Positions 8,628-15,983 of a stretch of 64,000 bases of DNA are shown here, piece after piece. This stretch comes from Spirosoma profusum. GTDB lineage: Bacteria > Bacteroidota > Bacteroidia > Cytophagales > Spirosomataceae. Numbering within the stretch: the stretch's first letter is position 1; each line of letters opens with the position of its first letter. Both the position numbers and the translations under genes were made by a program. The stretch spans positions 124,001 to 188,000 of the forward strand of contig NZ_JACWZY010000008.1 of NCBI RefSeq assembly GCF_014699005.1, read 5' to 3'. Below the pieces are notes generated by a model. The model was not told where the DNA came from. It saw nothing but the letters and a program-made list of their open reading frames with translations, and searched no databases.

Positions 8628-8635
8628 TAGCTTTG
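8628..8635 (+). promoter_or_regulatory. candidate -7 promoter element for ald
   Basis: TAGCTTTG fits the Bacteroidota -7 consensus TAnnTTTG exactly. Transcription would start about 7 bp downstream, leaving a leader of roughly 33 nt before the ATG at 8676. No clear -33 TTG is visible, which would fit a promoter that needs an activator such as the divergent Lrp-type protein. Confidence 0.5.
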
Positions 8636-8675
8636 TACTGTTGATAGCGTACTCATCCAACGTCATTCAGGTAAT

Positions 8676-9809
8676 ATGGTCATTGGTGTTCCCAAAGAAA
8701 TCAAAAACAACGAAAACCGCGTAGCCCTGACACCCGCCGGTGTTACGGAACTTCGCAAGTATGGCCACACGGTATACGTGCAGGTAAATGCGGGCGAAGG
8801 CAGTGGCTTTGAAGATGAGGAATACATCAATGCCGGTGCCATTATGCTGCCTACTATTGAGGAAGTGTATGGCATTGCCGAGATGATTATGAAGGTTAAG
8901 GAGCCTATTACTTCTGAGTATGACCTGATTAAAGAGAACCAGCTTCTATTTACCTACTTCCACTTTGCTTCGTCAGAAGAGTTGACGCAGGCCATGCTGG
9001 CGAAAGGAGCTGTTTGTCTGGCCTACGAAACCGTTGAACGGCCCGACCGTAGTTTGCCGTTGCTGGTTCCCATGTCGGAAGTGGCGGGCCGGATGGCGGT
9101 TCAGGAAGGTGCTAAGTACCTCGAAAAACCATTAAAAGGTCGTGGCATTCTGCTGGGTGGGGTTCCGGGCGTAAAACCTGCCAACGTACTGATTTTAGGC
9201 GGTGGCATCGTCGGAACGCAGGCTGCTAAAATGGCGGCTGGCCTGGGCGCACACGTAACGATTATGGACGTTAGCCTGGCCCGGTTACGGTACCTGTCTG
9301 ACATTATGCCGCCGAACGTACAGACCATGATGTCGAACGAATACAACATTCGGGAGATGATTAAAGTCTGCGACCTGATTATCGGAGCTGTACTGATTCC
9401 GGGTGCCAAAGCACCGCACCTCATCACGCGCGAAATGCTTCAGATGATGCGGACTGGTACGGTGCTTGTCGACGTAGCGGTAGATCAGGGCGGTTGTATT
9501 GAAACCTGCCACCCCACCACGCACGAAAATCCAACCTTTATTATTGATGGCGTAGTACACTACTGCGTAGCCAATATGCCGGGTGCTGTACCATATACGA
9601 GTACGCTTGCCTTAACCAATGCTACGTTACCCTACGCTCTGCAACTGGCTAATAAAGGCTGGCAGCAGGCTTGCCGCGACAATACCGACCTGAAACTGGG
9701 TCTGAACGTAGTGGAAGGAAAGGTAGTCTACAAAGGAGTTGCCGACGCCTTCGGATTGCCCCTGACCGACGTGAGCGAAGTGCTTACGCAGGAAGAGCTA
9801 TCTGAATAA
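8676..9809 (+). CDS. ald: alanine dehydrogenase
   Basis: 377 residues, full length. Alanine dehydrogenase interconverts L-alanine and pyruvate plus ammonia with NAD. Family landmarks: MVIGVPKEIKNNENRVALTP at the N-terminus, Lys75 in KVKEP, His96 in YFHFAS, and the Rossmann GGGIVGTQAAKMAAGLGA (about 174-192) preceded by VLILG. The C-terminal helix matches the family. It is cytoplasmic, normally hexameric. It is divergently transcribed from the Lrp/AsnC-type regulator (8036-8500), the usual control arrangement. An intrinsic terminator follows at 9838-9866. Confidence 0.96.
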   Translation: MVIGVPKEIKNNENRVALTPAGVTELRKYGHTVYVQVNAGEGSGFEDEEYINAGAIMLPTIEEVYGIAEMIMKVKEPITSEYDLIKENQLLFTYFHFASSEELTQAMLAKGAVCLAYETVERPDRSLPLLVPMSEVAGRMAVQEGAKYLEKPLKGRGILLGGVPGVKPANVLILGGGIVGTQAAKMAAGLGAHVTIMDVSLARLRYLSDIMPPNVQTMMSNEYNIREMIKVCDLIIGAVLIPGAKAPHLITREMLQMMRTGTVLVDVAVDQGGCIETCHPTTHENPTFIIDGVVHYCVANMPGAVPYTSTLALTNATLPYALQLANKGWQQACRDNTDLKLGLNVVEGKVVYKGVADAFGLPLTDVSEVLTQEELSE

Positions 9810-9837
9810 AAATATTACTAATTCATCGACAGACGGG

Positions 9838-9866
9838 GCCGCGCTTGAAAGAGTGCGGCTTTTTTA
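9838..9866 (+). terminator. intrinsic terminator after ald
   Basis: GCCGC (9838-9842) pairs with GCGGC (9855-9859), extended by GC/GT, and is followed by a run of six to seven T. This is a conventional rho-independent terminator 29 bp after the ald stop, different in kind from the long inverted repeats elsewhere in the window. Confidence 0.8.
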
Positions 9867-9929
9867 TGTTCTTTTCTTTAACCGCATCGCCTACGCGATT
9901 AAATTGCTCCAACGTATTAAGTCTCAATC

Positions 9930-10508
9930 GTGATTAAAAGTCTCAACAAACTCGACACCGACCTGTTCTTGTGGCTCAATAGCCTTTATACCCCCTGGCT
10001 CGATCCGATCATGCTCTGGATTACGGAACGTAACAGTTGGTTTCCGTTCTACGTTTTGTTGATTGGCTGGCTCATTTATCGCTATCGCAAACAGTCGATA
10101 GGTATCTTATTAACCATCATTGCATCCGTAGCACTGGGTGACCAGATCTGTTCATCGGTGTTGAAACCCCTCACCCATCGGCTTCGGCCCTGTCATGAAT
10201 TTTCCCTGCAAAAACTAATTCATCCGGTTGCTGAATGTGGCGGTCAATATGGTTTTGCGTCCTCGCATGCGGCTACTACGTTTGCACTGGCAGCCAGTCT
10301 ATGGTTTTTGTTCAGCAAACATCATCCCTGGCTTCGTCTGGTGTTTTTGTGGGCAGCTATTGTGTCGTACAGCCGCATCTACGTAGCAGCTCACTACCCC
10401 CTCGACGTACTGGCCGGTACAGGTATTGGCGTATTATCGGCCTTGCTTTGTGTCACTATTTACAGACGGGTGAAAGAACGCTCGGGCAATTCTCGCTACG
10501 TTGCCTAA
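9930..10508 (+). CDS. PAP2-superfamily membrane phosphatase
   Basis: 192 residues with about five to six membrane segments (for example MLWITERNSWFPFYVLLIGWLIY and WLRLVFLWAAIVSYSRIYV). The three acid-phosphatase motifs are visible: KPLTHRLRP (motif 1), SSHAATTFA (motif 2, where most relatives have PSGH), and SRIYVAAHYPLDVLAG (motif 3, with Arg, His and Asp). Proteins of this type dephosphorylate undecaprenyl pyrophosphate or phosphatidic lipids at the inner membrane. The substrate cannot be fixed from sequence. The start is GTG (VIKSLNKLDTD), chosen because the family begins with a short helix before TM1 and no ATG lies nearby. It lies 70 bp upstream of prs on the same strand. Confidence 0.88.
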   Translation: MIKSLNKLDTDLFLWLNSLYTPWLDPIMLWITERNSWFPFYVLLIGWLIYRYRKQSIGILLTIIASVALGDQICSSVLKPLTHRLRPCHEFSLQKLIHPVAECGGQYGFASSHAATTFALAASLWFLFSKHHPWLRLVFLWAAIVSYSRIYVAAHYPLDVLAGTGIGVLSALLCVTIYRRVKERSGNSRYVA

Positions 10509-10549
10509 AGAAACCTGAATCTCTTACTGCGTTTGGCCTATTTTTTCCG

Positions 10550-10557
10550 TACCTTTG
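10550..10557 (+). promoter_or_regulatory. candidate -7 element for prs
   Basis: TACCTTTG matches TAnnTTTG exactly and lies 22 bp upstream of the prs ATG at 10579. A TTTG at 10532-10535 is nearer than the usual -33 spacing. The predicted leader is short, about 15 nt. Confidence 0.5.
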
Positions 10558-10578
10558 CGGGAAATTTGTCCGGTACCC

Positions 10579-11520
10579 ATGGCTTCGTTTAATCCGGTTA
10601 AGATTTTTTCGGGTAGTCAATCCACTTATCTGGCCGAAAAAATTGCGCACTATTACGGCAAAGATTTAGGTGGTTATACCTGTCGTCATTTCAGCGATGG
10701 GGAAATGTCACCTAGCTTTGAAGAATCGGTACGTGGCTGTGACGTGTTTTTGATTCAGTCGACACCCCCGCCCGGCGATAATTTGCTGGAGTTACTGTTG
10801 ATGGTCGATGCGGCCCGTCGGGCTTCGGCTCACTACGTAACGGTGGTGATTCCGTACTTCGGATATGCCCGGCAGGATCGGAAAGACAAACCGAGGGTAT
10901 CGATTGCTGCCAAGCTGGTTGCCAACATGCTGGAAGCATCGGGAGCCGACCGGTTGATGACGATTGATTTGCATGCCGGTCAGATTCAGGGTTTTTTCGA
11001 CTTTCCGGTCGACCATCTGGAAGGAACGTCGGTGTTTGTGCCGTACATTAAAAGCCTGAATCTGGAAAATCTGGTGATTGCTTCGCCCGACGTGGGGGGA
11101 GCCAACCGCGCCCGTACGTTTGCCAAGCACTTCAACGCCGATATCGTTCTGTGCGACAAACACCGGAAACGGGCCAACGAAATTGCGTCGATGCAGGTCA
11201 TTGGCGACGTAGAAGGAGCCAACGTAGTACTGGTCGATGACTTAATCGACACAGGTGGTACGATGTGTAAAGCGGCTCAGATTATTCTGGAAAAAGGCGC
11301 ACAGTCGGTACGTGCGGTGTGTACGCACCCGGTTATGTCGGGGAAGGCGCACGAAAACATTGCGAATTCGGTACTTGAGGAACTGGTTGTTGCTGATACG
11401 TTGCCGATGAAGCAAACAAACGACAAAATAAGAGTGCTTTCGGTGGCTGAGTTATTTGCCAAAGCTATCGGCCGCATTCGGGATCATGAATCTATTAGTT
11501 CACTGTTTATAAAAAATTAA
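10579..11520 (+). CDS. prs: ribose-phosphate pyrophosphokinase
   Basis: 313 residues from the ATG at 10579. The frame extends eight codons upstream to a TTG, but that would overlap the -7 promoter element. The enzyme makes PRPP from ribose 5-phosphate and ATP for purine, pyrimidine, His, Trp and NAD synthesis. Diagnostic features: SDGE near residue 40, VVIPYFGYARQDRKDKPR (ATP/flexible loop), the metal-binding DLHAGQIQGFF, and the PRPP loop VLVDDLIDTGGT. It is cytoplasmic, usually hexameric. It precedes rplY, an arrangement common in Bacteroidota and seen in other phyla. A large imperfect palindrome (11521-11610) separates the two genes. Confidence 0.96.
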   Translation: MASFNPVKIFSGSQSTYLAEKIAHYYGKDLGGYTCRHFSDGEMSPSFEESVRGCDVFLIQSTPPPGDNLLELLLMVDAARRASAHYVTVVIPYFGYARQDRKDKPRVSIAAKLVANMLEASGADRLMTIDLHAGQIQGFFDFPVDHLEGTSVFVPYIKSLNLENLVIASPDVGGANRARTFAKHFNADIVLCDKHRKRANEIASMQVIGDVEGANVVLVDDLIDTGGTMCKAAQIILEKGAQSVRAVCTHPVMSGKAHENIANSVLEELVVADTLPMKQTNDKIRVLSVAELFAKAIGRIRDHESISSLFIKN

Positions 11521-11610
11521 AGAGCGGAAGAGAAAAAGAGTGAAAGAGCGAAAGACAATACGTCAAACTCTTTTTCACTCTTTCGCTCATTCGCTCTTTC
11601 ACTCTTTAAA
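11521..11610. repeat. low-complexity inverted repeat between prs and rplY
   Basis: Built from GAGTGAAAGAGCGAAAG-type words. The best arms are 11535-11551 and 11591-11607 (17 bp, exact), with looser pairing outside and a 39-nt interior. It starts directly after the prs stop and ends 12 bp before the rplY ATG, so any hairpin would form in the leader of rplY as well as the 3' end of prs. Confidence 0.8.
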
Positions 11611-11621
11611 TTTTTACACAA

Positions 11622-12191
11622 ATGAAAAAAATCGAGATTGTAGGGTATCAACGAGCGAATCTCGGCCGCGCGGAATCACAGGCGATTCGGGCCGAGGGCA
11701 ATGTTCCGTGTGTGTTGTATGGGGGAGATGAGCAGGTTCATTTTTATGCACCCGCCATTCTGTTCCGCGAATTGATTTATTCGCCTAATATTTATGAAGT
11801 GGCGCTAAACATCGAAGGCGCTGAATACCGGGCTATTCTTCAGGAAGCTCAATTCCACCCAGTTAGCGACTCGCTTCTCCATGCCGATTTCCTTTTGGTA
11901 ACCGACAAAAAACAGGTTAAAATAGCTGTTCCGGTTCGGCTGGTTGGCACGGCTCCGGGTGTTCAGAAAGGGGGTAAGCTGGTAACGCGCGTTCGGAAAC
12001 TGCGGGTGAAAGGTTCTATTGACAATATTCCTGACTTTATCGATGTCGACGTATCAGGTCTTGACCTGGGCAAGTCGGTTCGGGTTGGTCAGATTCCCGT
12101 TAAAAATATCGAAATGCTGGAGCAGGCGTCAAACCCGGTAGCCAGCATCGAAATCCCACGGGCACTCCGTGGTACGGTTTCGGCCAAGTAA
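11622..12191 (+). CDS. rplY: 50S ribosomal protein L25 / Ctc
   Basis: 189 residues, the long Ctc/TL5 form: an N-terminal L25 beta-barrel that binds 5S rRNA (about 1-95) and a C-terminal extension (about 100-185). The opening MKKIEIVGYQRANLGRAESQAIRAEGNVPCVLYGG carries the family motif R-x-x-G-x-x-x-x-x-x-R-x-x-G-x-x-P-x-V-L-YG. The start is ATG 11622. It follows prs on the same strand with a palindrome between. Elsewhere in bacteria pth commonly follows rplY. Here pth lies about 3 kb away on the other strand. A terminator is at 12214-12248. Confidence 0.95.
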   Translation: MKKIEIVGYQRANLGRAESQAIRAEGNVPCVLYGGDEQVHFYAPAILFRELIYSPNIYEVALNIEGAEYRAILQEAQFHPVSDSLLHADFLLVTDKKQVKIAVPVRLVGTAPGVQKGGKLVTRVRKLRVKGSIDNIPDFIDVDVSGLDLGKSVRVGQIPVKNIEMLEQASNPVASIEIPRALRGTVSAK

Positions 12192-12213
12192 TATTGAATA
12201 CACTAATAGATGT

Positions 12214-12248
12214 AAAAATCCCGACCATGTTCATGGTCGGGATTTTTA
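12214..12248 (+). terminator. intrinsic terminator after rplY
   Basis: AAAAATCCCGACCATG and its complement form an extended stem with a 3-nt loop, followed by a short T-rich run. It lies 22 bp after the rplY stop and is near symmetric, so it could also work on the minus strand. Confidence 0.85.
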
Positions 12249-12386
12249 TTTACTACGTACTGCAATGCTACGTCCACATGCGTTTTATCATACGAATCAA
12301 TTCAGTATGATAACCCAGGTCATTTCTTTCTAATCATATCTCCACCGGTGGAGAGAAATTTTCCAGACATCAGATTTTTGACTTCG

Positions 12387-14429
12387 ATGAATCAAACAAT
12401 TAATATGTGGCTCAGGATAAACATGTTTTTGTTGGGGTGGCTATACGTTACAGGTACGGCCTCAGCCCAGAAACAACAGCAACCCACTTTAGGATACCGC
12501 TCCGTGAAGGCGCTGACACAGAATGGGTTAACATTTAAAGACCTCAATAAAAACGGTAAACTGGACCGCTACGAAGATTGGCGCTTACCTACAGAAACGC
12601 GCGTGCAGGATTTGCTTTCGCAGATGACGCTGGAAGAAAAAGTGGGCTTTATGCTTATCAGCACGACTCGAATGGCGGGCGATAATGCTTTTCAGCCGAA
12701 CGCGGCCCGGCCCAATGCGCCCAGAACCGAAATCACAGCCGATTTTAACGAAGAAGACCTGGTTCAATCCAACAATATATTCACCCGCAAACCGCTTCCT
12801 GTTCCGATCATGTCAGCAGTTGGAACGACTAAAGGCGTTAATCAGTATCACCTACGCCACTTCATTCTGCGGGCTAATCCACCAGCACGTATCATTGCCG
12901 AATGGGCCAATAAGCTTCAGGAACTTTGCGAAACGTCGCGCTTAGGCATACCGGCTATTGTGGCTTCTAATCCCCGAAATCACGTCACGATTGATGCTGC
13001 GGTTGGGTTAAGTGTGGGCACAACCGCTTTCTCCAAATGGCCTGGCGAACTAGGTCTGGCTGCTATGCGCGATTATAAACTCGTACACGAATTTGCCGAT
13101 ATTGCCCGACAGGAGTGGGCCGCTGTTGGCCTGCGCAAGGCGTATATGTACATGGCCGACCTGGCAACTGAACCTCGTTGGCAACGTATTGAAGGCACCT
13201 TTGGCGAAGATGCCGACGTAGCGTCCAACATGGTTCGCGAAATTATTCTGGGTTTTCAGGGTAAGCAATTAGGTGGTACGTCGGTGGCTATGACAACCAA
13301 ACATTTTCCGGGTGGCGGGCCGCAGGAGAACGGGCTGGATTCCCATTTCGACTGGGGCAAATGGGCTCATTATCCCGGCGGCATGTTCGACTATCACCTG
13401 AAGCCATTCAAAGCAGCCATCGAAGCCGGAACTTCGGCCATTATGCCTTACTATTCCAGCCCGAAAGGAAAGGAGTTTGAAGAGGTCGGTTTTTCGTATA
13501 ATAAAGCCATTATCCAGGATTTACTGCGGAAGAAGCTGGGCTTCAAAGGCATTATCAATTCCGATACGGGTCCAATTGAAATGATGCCCTGGGGCGTTGA
13601 AAACCTTACGCTTCACCAGCGTTATCAGAAAGCTTTATCAGCAGGTGTAGACCTTTTTTCCGGGACGGCTGACCCCACCATTTTACTGGAAACGGTAAAA
13701 CAGGGACTGGTTAACGAAGCACGTATCAATGAGTCGGTAGCGCGGCTGCTAAAGGAGAAATTCATCCTAGGACTGTTCGAAAATCCGTATGTGGATGCCC
13801 AAAAGGCCCAACAACTGGTTGGCAATGCTCAATTCCAGCAGAAAGCGGATTTAGCTCATCGAAAGTCGATTGTGCTGTTACGTAACGTAGCAAAACAGCT
13901 TCCGTTACGTCCTAAAACCAAAGTATACTTTGAAACCTATTACGACAACGGCCGGTCAGCCAACCCGATAACGGTTCATAAGTCGGCTCAATCAACCGGC
14001 TCGTTTGAATTTGTATCTACCAAAGAGGAAGCAGATGCAATTCTGCTATGGCTTATCCCTGGTACGGGCGGCTTATTTGGGTCAGCTGGAAAACCTATTG
14101 AGCTGAACTTATCCAAAAATAAAATTGATGTAGGACACGTCAACGAGTTAATCAAAAGTAAACCGACCATTCTGGCGATCAATTTTACAAATCCGTGGGT
14201 GCTGGATGAACTGGATCAGGCTGCGGCTAAAACAATCCTTGCTACGTTCGGAACAACCCCCGAAGCACTACTGGATGTTGTCAGTGGCGTATATAATCCG
14301 ACTGGGAAATTACCGTTCACCATTCCAGCTTCGCAGCAGGCTGTAGTTGACAACAAGTCGGATGTGCCTGGTTTTCAGGAGGGAAAAAACTATGCCCTGT
14401 TTAATTTCAACCACGGGTTGAGTTATTAG
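12387..14429 (+). CDS. glycoside hydrolase family 3 enzyme
   Basis: 680 residues from the ATG at 12387, giving a signal peptide (MWLRINMFLLGWLYVTGTASA). The frame extends to a GTG at 12348 but that would spoil the signal. After a calcium-loop-like stretch DLNKNGKLDRYEDWR (about 50-65) comes the GH3 N-terminal TIM barrel (about 70-430), with EPRWQRIEGTFGED, the substrate-binding KHFPGGG and the likely nucleophile Asp in INSDTGPI. The C-terminal alpha/beta domain (about 460-680) ends in NFNHGLSY. Most large GH3 proteins have a fibronectin-III domain after this GLSY, and it is missing here. GH3 enzymes are beta-glucosidases, beta-xylosidases or N-acetylglucosaminidases. The substrate is unknown. 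There is no SusC/SusD partner nearby. Confidence 0.93.
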   Translation: MNQTINMWLRINMFLLGWLYVTGTASAQKQQQPTLGYRSVKALTQNGLTFKDLNKNGKLDRYEDWRLPTETRVQDLLSQMTLEEKVGFMLISTTRMAGDNAFQPNAARPNAPRTEITADFNEEDLVQSNNIFTRKPLPVPIMSAVGTTKGVNQYHLRHFILRANPPARIIAEWANKLQELCETSRLGIPAIVASNPRNHVTIDAAVGLSVGTTAFSKWPGELGLAAMRDYKLVHEFADIARQEWAAVGLRKAYMYMADLATEPRWQRIEGTFGEDADVASNMVREIILGFQGKQLGGTSVAMTTKHFPGGGPQENGLDSHFDWGKWAHYPGGMFDYHLKPFKAAIEAGTSAIMPYYSSPKGKEFEEVGFSYNKAIIQDLLRKKLGFKGIINSDTGPIEMMPWGVENLTLHQRYQKALSAGVDLFSGTADPTILLETVKQGLVNEARINESVARLLKEKFILGLFENPYVDAQKAQQLVGNAQFQQKADLAHRKSIVLLRNVAKQLPLRPKTKVYFETYYDNGRSANPITVHKSAQSTGSFEFVSTKEEADAILLWLIPGTGGLFGSAGKPIELNLSKNKIDVGHVNELIKSKPTILAINFTNPWVLDELDQAAAKTILATFGTTPEALLDVVSGVYNPTGKLPFTIPASQQAVVDNKSDVPGFQEGKNYALFNFNHGLSY

Positions 14430-14470
14430 GCAACGGAGCGATAAGACTTCAAAACATCCCCTAAAAAAGA

Positions 14471-14497
14471 TAAGGTTCCCCGAAGCGGGGAACCTTA
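14471..14497 (-). terminator. hairpin between convergent GH3 and small secreted gene
   Basis: TAAGGTTCCCC (14471-14481) and GGGGAACCTTA (14487-14497) are exact complements with a 5-nt loop. On the minus strand the stem is followed by TCTTTTTT, so it is best read as the terminator of the gene at 14596-15036. It would also stop read-through from GH3 (stop at 14429), though it lacks a T run on that strand. Confidence 0.75.
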
Positions 14498-14595
14498 TGC
14501 TGACTATTCCTAAACCCTTAACCTTTTCTACATGAAAAACTAACTTTTACTCTTTTCTGTTCCAAATACTCGACTAAATCGGTATTTATTTTAAA

Positions 14596-15036
14596 CTACT
14601 GAATGTCAAGCGTTTCACTCATCGAATTGTCCACATTCCAGACGTAATTAATCATTCTGGCTGTGTAATTCACTTGATTCATCCAGCGGCTGGCAGCAGC
14701 ATTTTTCTGGTTTGCCAGTTTATTCGTCACCTGAACTACAGCTTCGTTGAACTTGGTCCGGTCGGTAGCGCTGAAGTTCAGCAGGCTAGCCGGATGTTGG
14801 TTATACAACGAGACTACGCTCATAAAGTTTTGCCAGTTGGTAGTGTGCGCAAACTTGGCAACATTTTGTTCGACATAGGCAGTCAACTGCTTTTGCGAAC
14901 CATTGACAAGCAGGGCACTTGCCGGCTTGTTGGCTGCCGGGCTATCATCAGTGTTGGTGGTGGTAGCCGCGTCTGCCTGAGAAATCGTCAATCCTAATCC
15001 AAGAATCAACGATGCAAAGATAACACGCGTTTTCAT
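14596..15036 (-). CDS. small secreted hypothetical protein
   Basis: 146 residues with a clear signal peptide (MKTRVIFASLILGLGLTISQADA), then a Thr/Asn/Asp/Ala-rich linker (ATTTNTDDSPAANKPASA), and a helical region (about 48-146), with no cysteines in the mature part. The last part WNVDNSMSETLDIQ is acidic. I do not recognise the family. A real gene is supported by the signal, the terminator after it and a well-separated AT-rich upstream region. It is convergent with GH3, and upstream on the same strand it has a 240-bp AT-rich gap and then pth, so it is probably transcribed alone. Location: periplasm or outside. Confidence 0.75.
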   Translation of the reverse strand: MKTRVIFASLILGLGLTISQADAATTTNTDDSPAANKPASALLVNGSQKQLTAYVEQNVAKFAHTTNWQNFMSVVSLYNQHPASLLNFSATDRTKFNEAVVQVTNKLANQKNAAASRWMNQVNYTARMINYVWNVDNSMSETLDIQ

Positions 15037-15276
15037 TGTTTTGTTATATTATGTTCTGTTTATTGAACGCACAAATGTCTATAGAAATTCCTAATCTGCA
15101 AAACGCCTTTATGGCCCATTTCAGAATATTATTCCGAATATATTGCTGTATTTATGCCTAAAATCCGCTCAAAACATAATATTTTCACGAACTGCAAAAT
15201 ATTATTTTACACAACTGCTTATTAATATACACAAAATATGGCTTAAAATAATTCAAAAATTCTTTAAAAAGTTATA
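15037..15276. other. AT-rich gap upstream of the small secreted gene
   Basis: About 240 bp with A/T-rich runs (AATATTATTCCG, AAATATTATTTTAC) and no convincing reading frame, palindrome or RNA gene. It contains the promoter region of the gene at 14596-15036. I saw no clear TAnnTTTG box that I would assign. Confidence 0.5.
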
Positions 15277-15837
15277 TCATTGGTTGTAATTGTTCATGGC
15301 TGTCTGTATTCCCAAAGTACAAAAAGTGAGTACAGCATTACCGGCCTTGTCTAAATAGTCTGGCAATTGAATTAATTCATCCTCTGGAAACTCGCCCAGC
15401 ACGAAATCAATCTGTCGTCCTCTGGAGAAATTATTACCAATTCCGACCCGTAATCTTGCGTATTCCTGTGTGCCCAGAACCTCATCAATATTCCGCAATC
15501 CATTATGCCCTCCCGGCGATCCTTTTGGTTTTAGTCGAAGTTTACCAAACGGCAAATCTTTATCGTCCGTTACCACCAGCACATTCTCAATAGGGATATT
15601 TTCCTGCTTCAGGTAATAGTGCAACGCCCGACCGCTCAGGTTCATGTAGGTCGTTGGTTTCACAAAAAAAAGTTGTTTGCCTTTGTATTGCCATTTGGCG
15701 GTATAGGCCAGCCGGGTCATCGAAAAATTAAATCCATGCTGAGCCGCCAGCCTGTCCACTACCATAAAACCAGCGTTATGGCGAGTCAATGCGTATTCAG
15801 GGCCAATGTTACCCAGCCCGACAATCAAAAATTTCAT
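15277..15837 (-). CDS. pth: peptidyl-tRNA hydrolase
   Basis: 186 residues, full length. The enzyme frees tRNA from prematurely released peptidyl-tRNA. Landmarks: FLIVGLGNIGPEYALTRHNAGFMVVD with the catalytic His20 in TRHNAGF, Asn and Asp residues in the YMNLSGRALHYY and VTDDKDLPFGKLRLKPKGSPGGHNGLRNI regions. It is cytoplasmic and essential in most bacteria. In many Bacteroidota it lies next to rplY, but here a GH3 gene and a small secreted gene lie between them and the strand is reversed. A 46-bp-arm palindrome lies upstream of the start. Confidence 0.96.
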   Translation of the reverse strand: MKFLIVGLGNIGPEYALTRHNAGFMVVDRLAAQHGFNFSMTRLAYTAKWQYKGKQLFFVKPTTYMNLSGRALHYYLKQENIPIENVLVVTDDKDLPFGKLRLKPKGSPGGHNGLRNIDEVLGTQEYARLRVGIGNNFSRGRQIDFVLGEFPEDELIQLPDYLDKAGNAVLTFCTLGIQTAMNNYNQ

Positions 15838-15872
15838 AGATACTTTCAGGAACGTAGTTGCTGCAAAACTAC

Positions 15873-15974
15873 TTTTTTAGCCACAGAGATGCACCAAGAC
15901 ATACGGAGACGCACAGAGAAATTGTATACTCTGTGCGTCTCCGTACGTCTTGGTGCATCTCTGTGGCTAAAAAA
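15873..15974. repeat. very long inverted repeat between pth and the CHU_C gene
   Basis: Arms 15873-15918 and 15929-15974 are 46 bp with a single mismatch, around a 10-nt loop. They are composed of CCACAGAGATGCACC-like and GGAGACGCACAGAG words, flanked by T6 on the left and A6 on the right. It begins 36 bp upstream of the pth start and ends 10 bp before the stop of the gene at 15984-17846. Both genes are on the minus strand, so it lies in the short gap between them. Confidence 0.9.
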
Positions 15975-15983
15975 ATTTTACTA

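Noticed and set aside
10555..10578. Upstream TTG start for prs
   Set aside because: It overlaps the -7 promoter box. The ATG at 10579 fits the protein family.
12348..12386. Upstream GTG start for GH3
   Set aside because: It would put 13 residues before the signal peptide. The ATG at 12387 gives a normal signal.
12387..14429. Polysaccharide utilisation locus around GH3
   Set aside because: There is no SusC/SusD pair and no other carbohydrate enzyme next to it.
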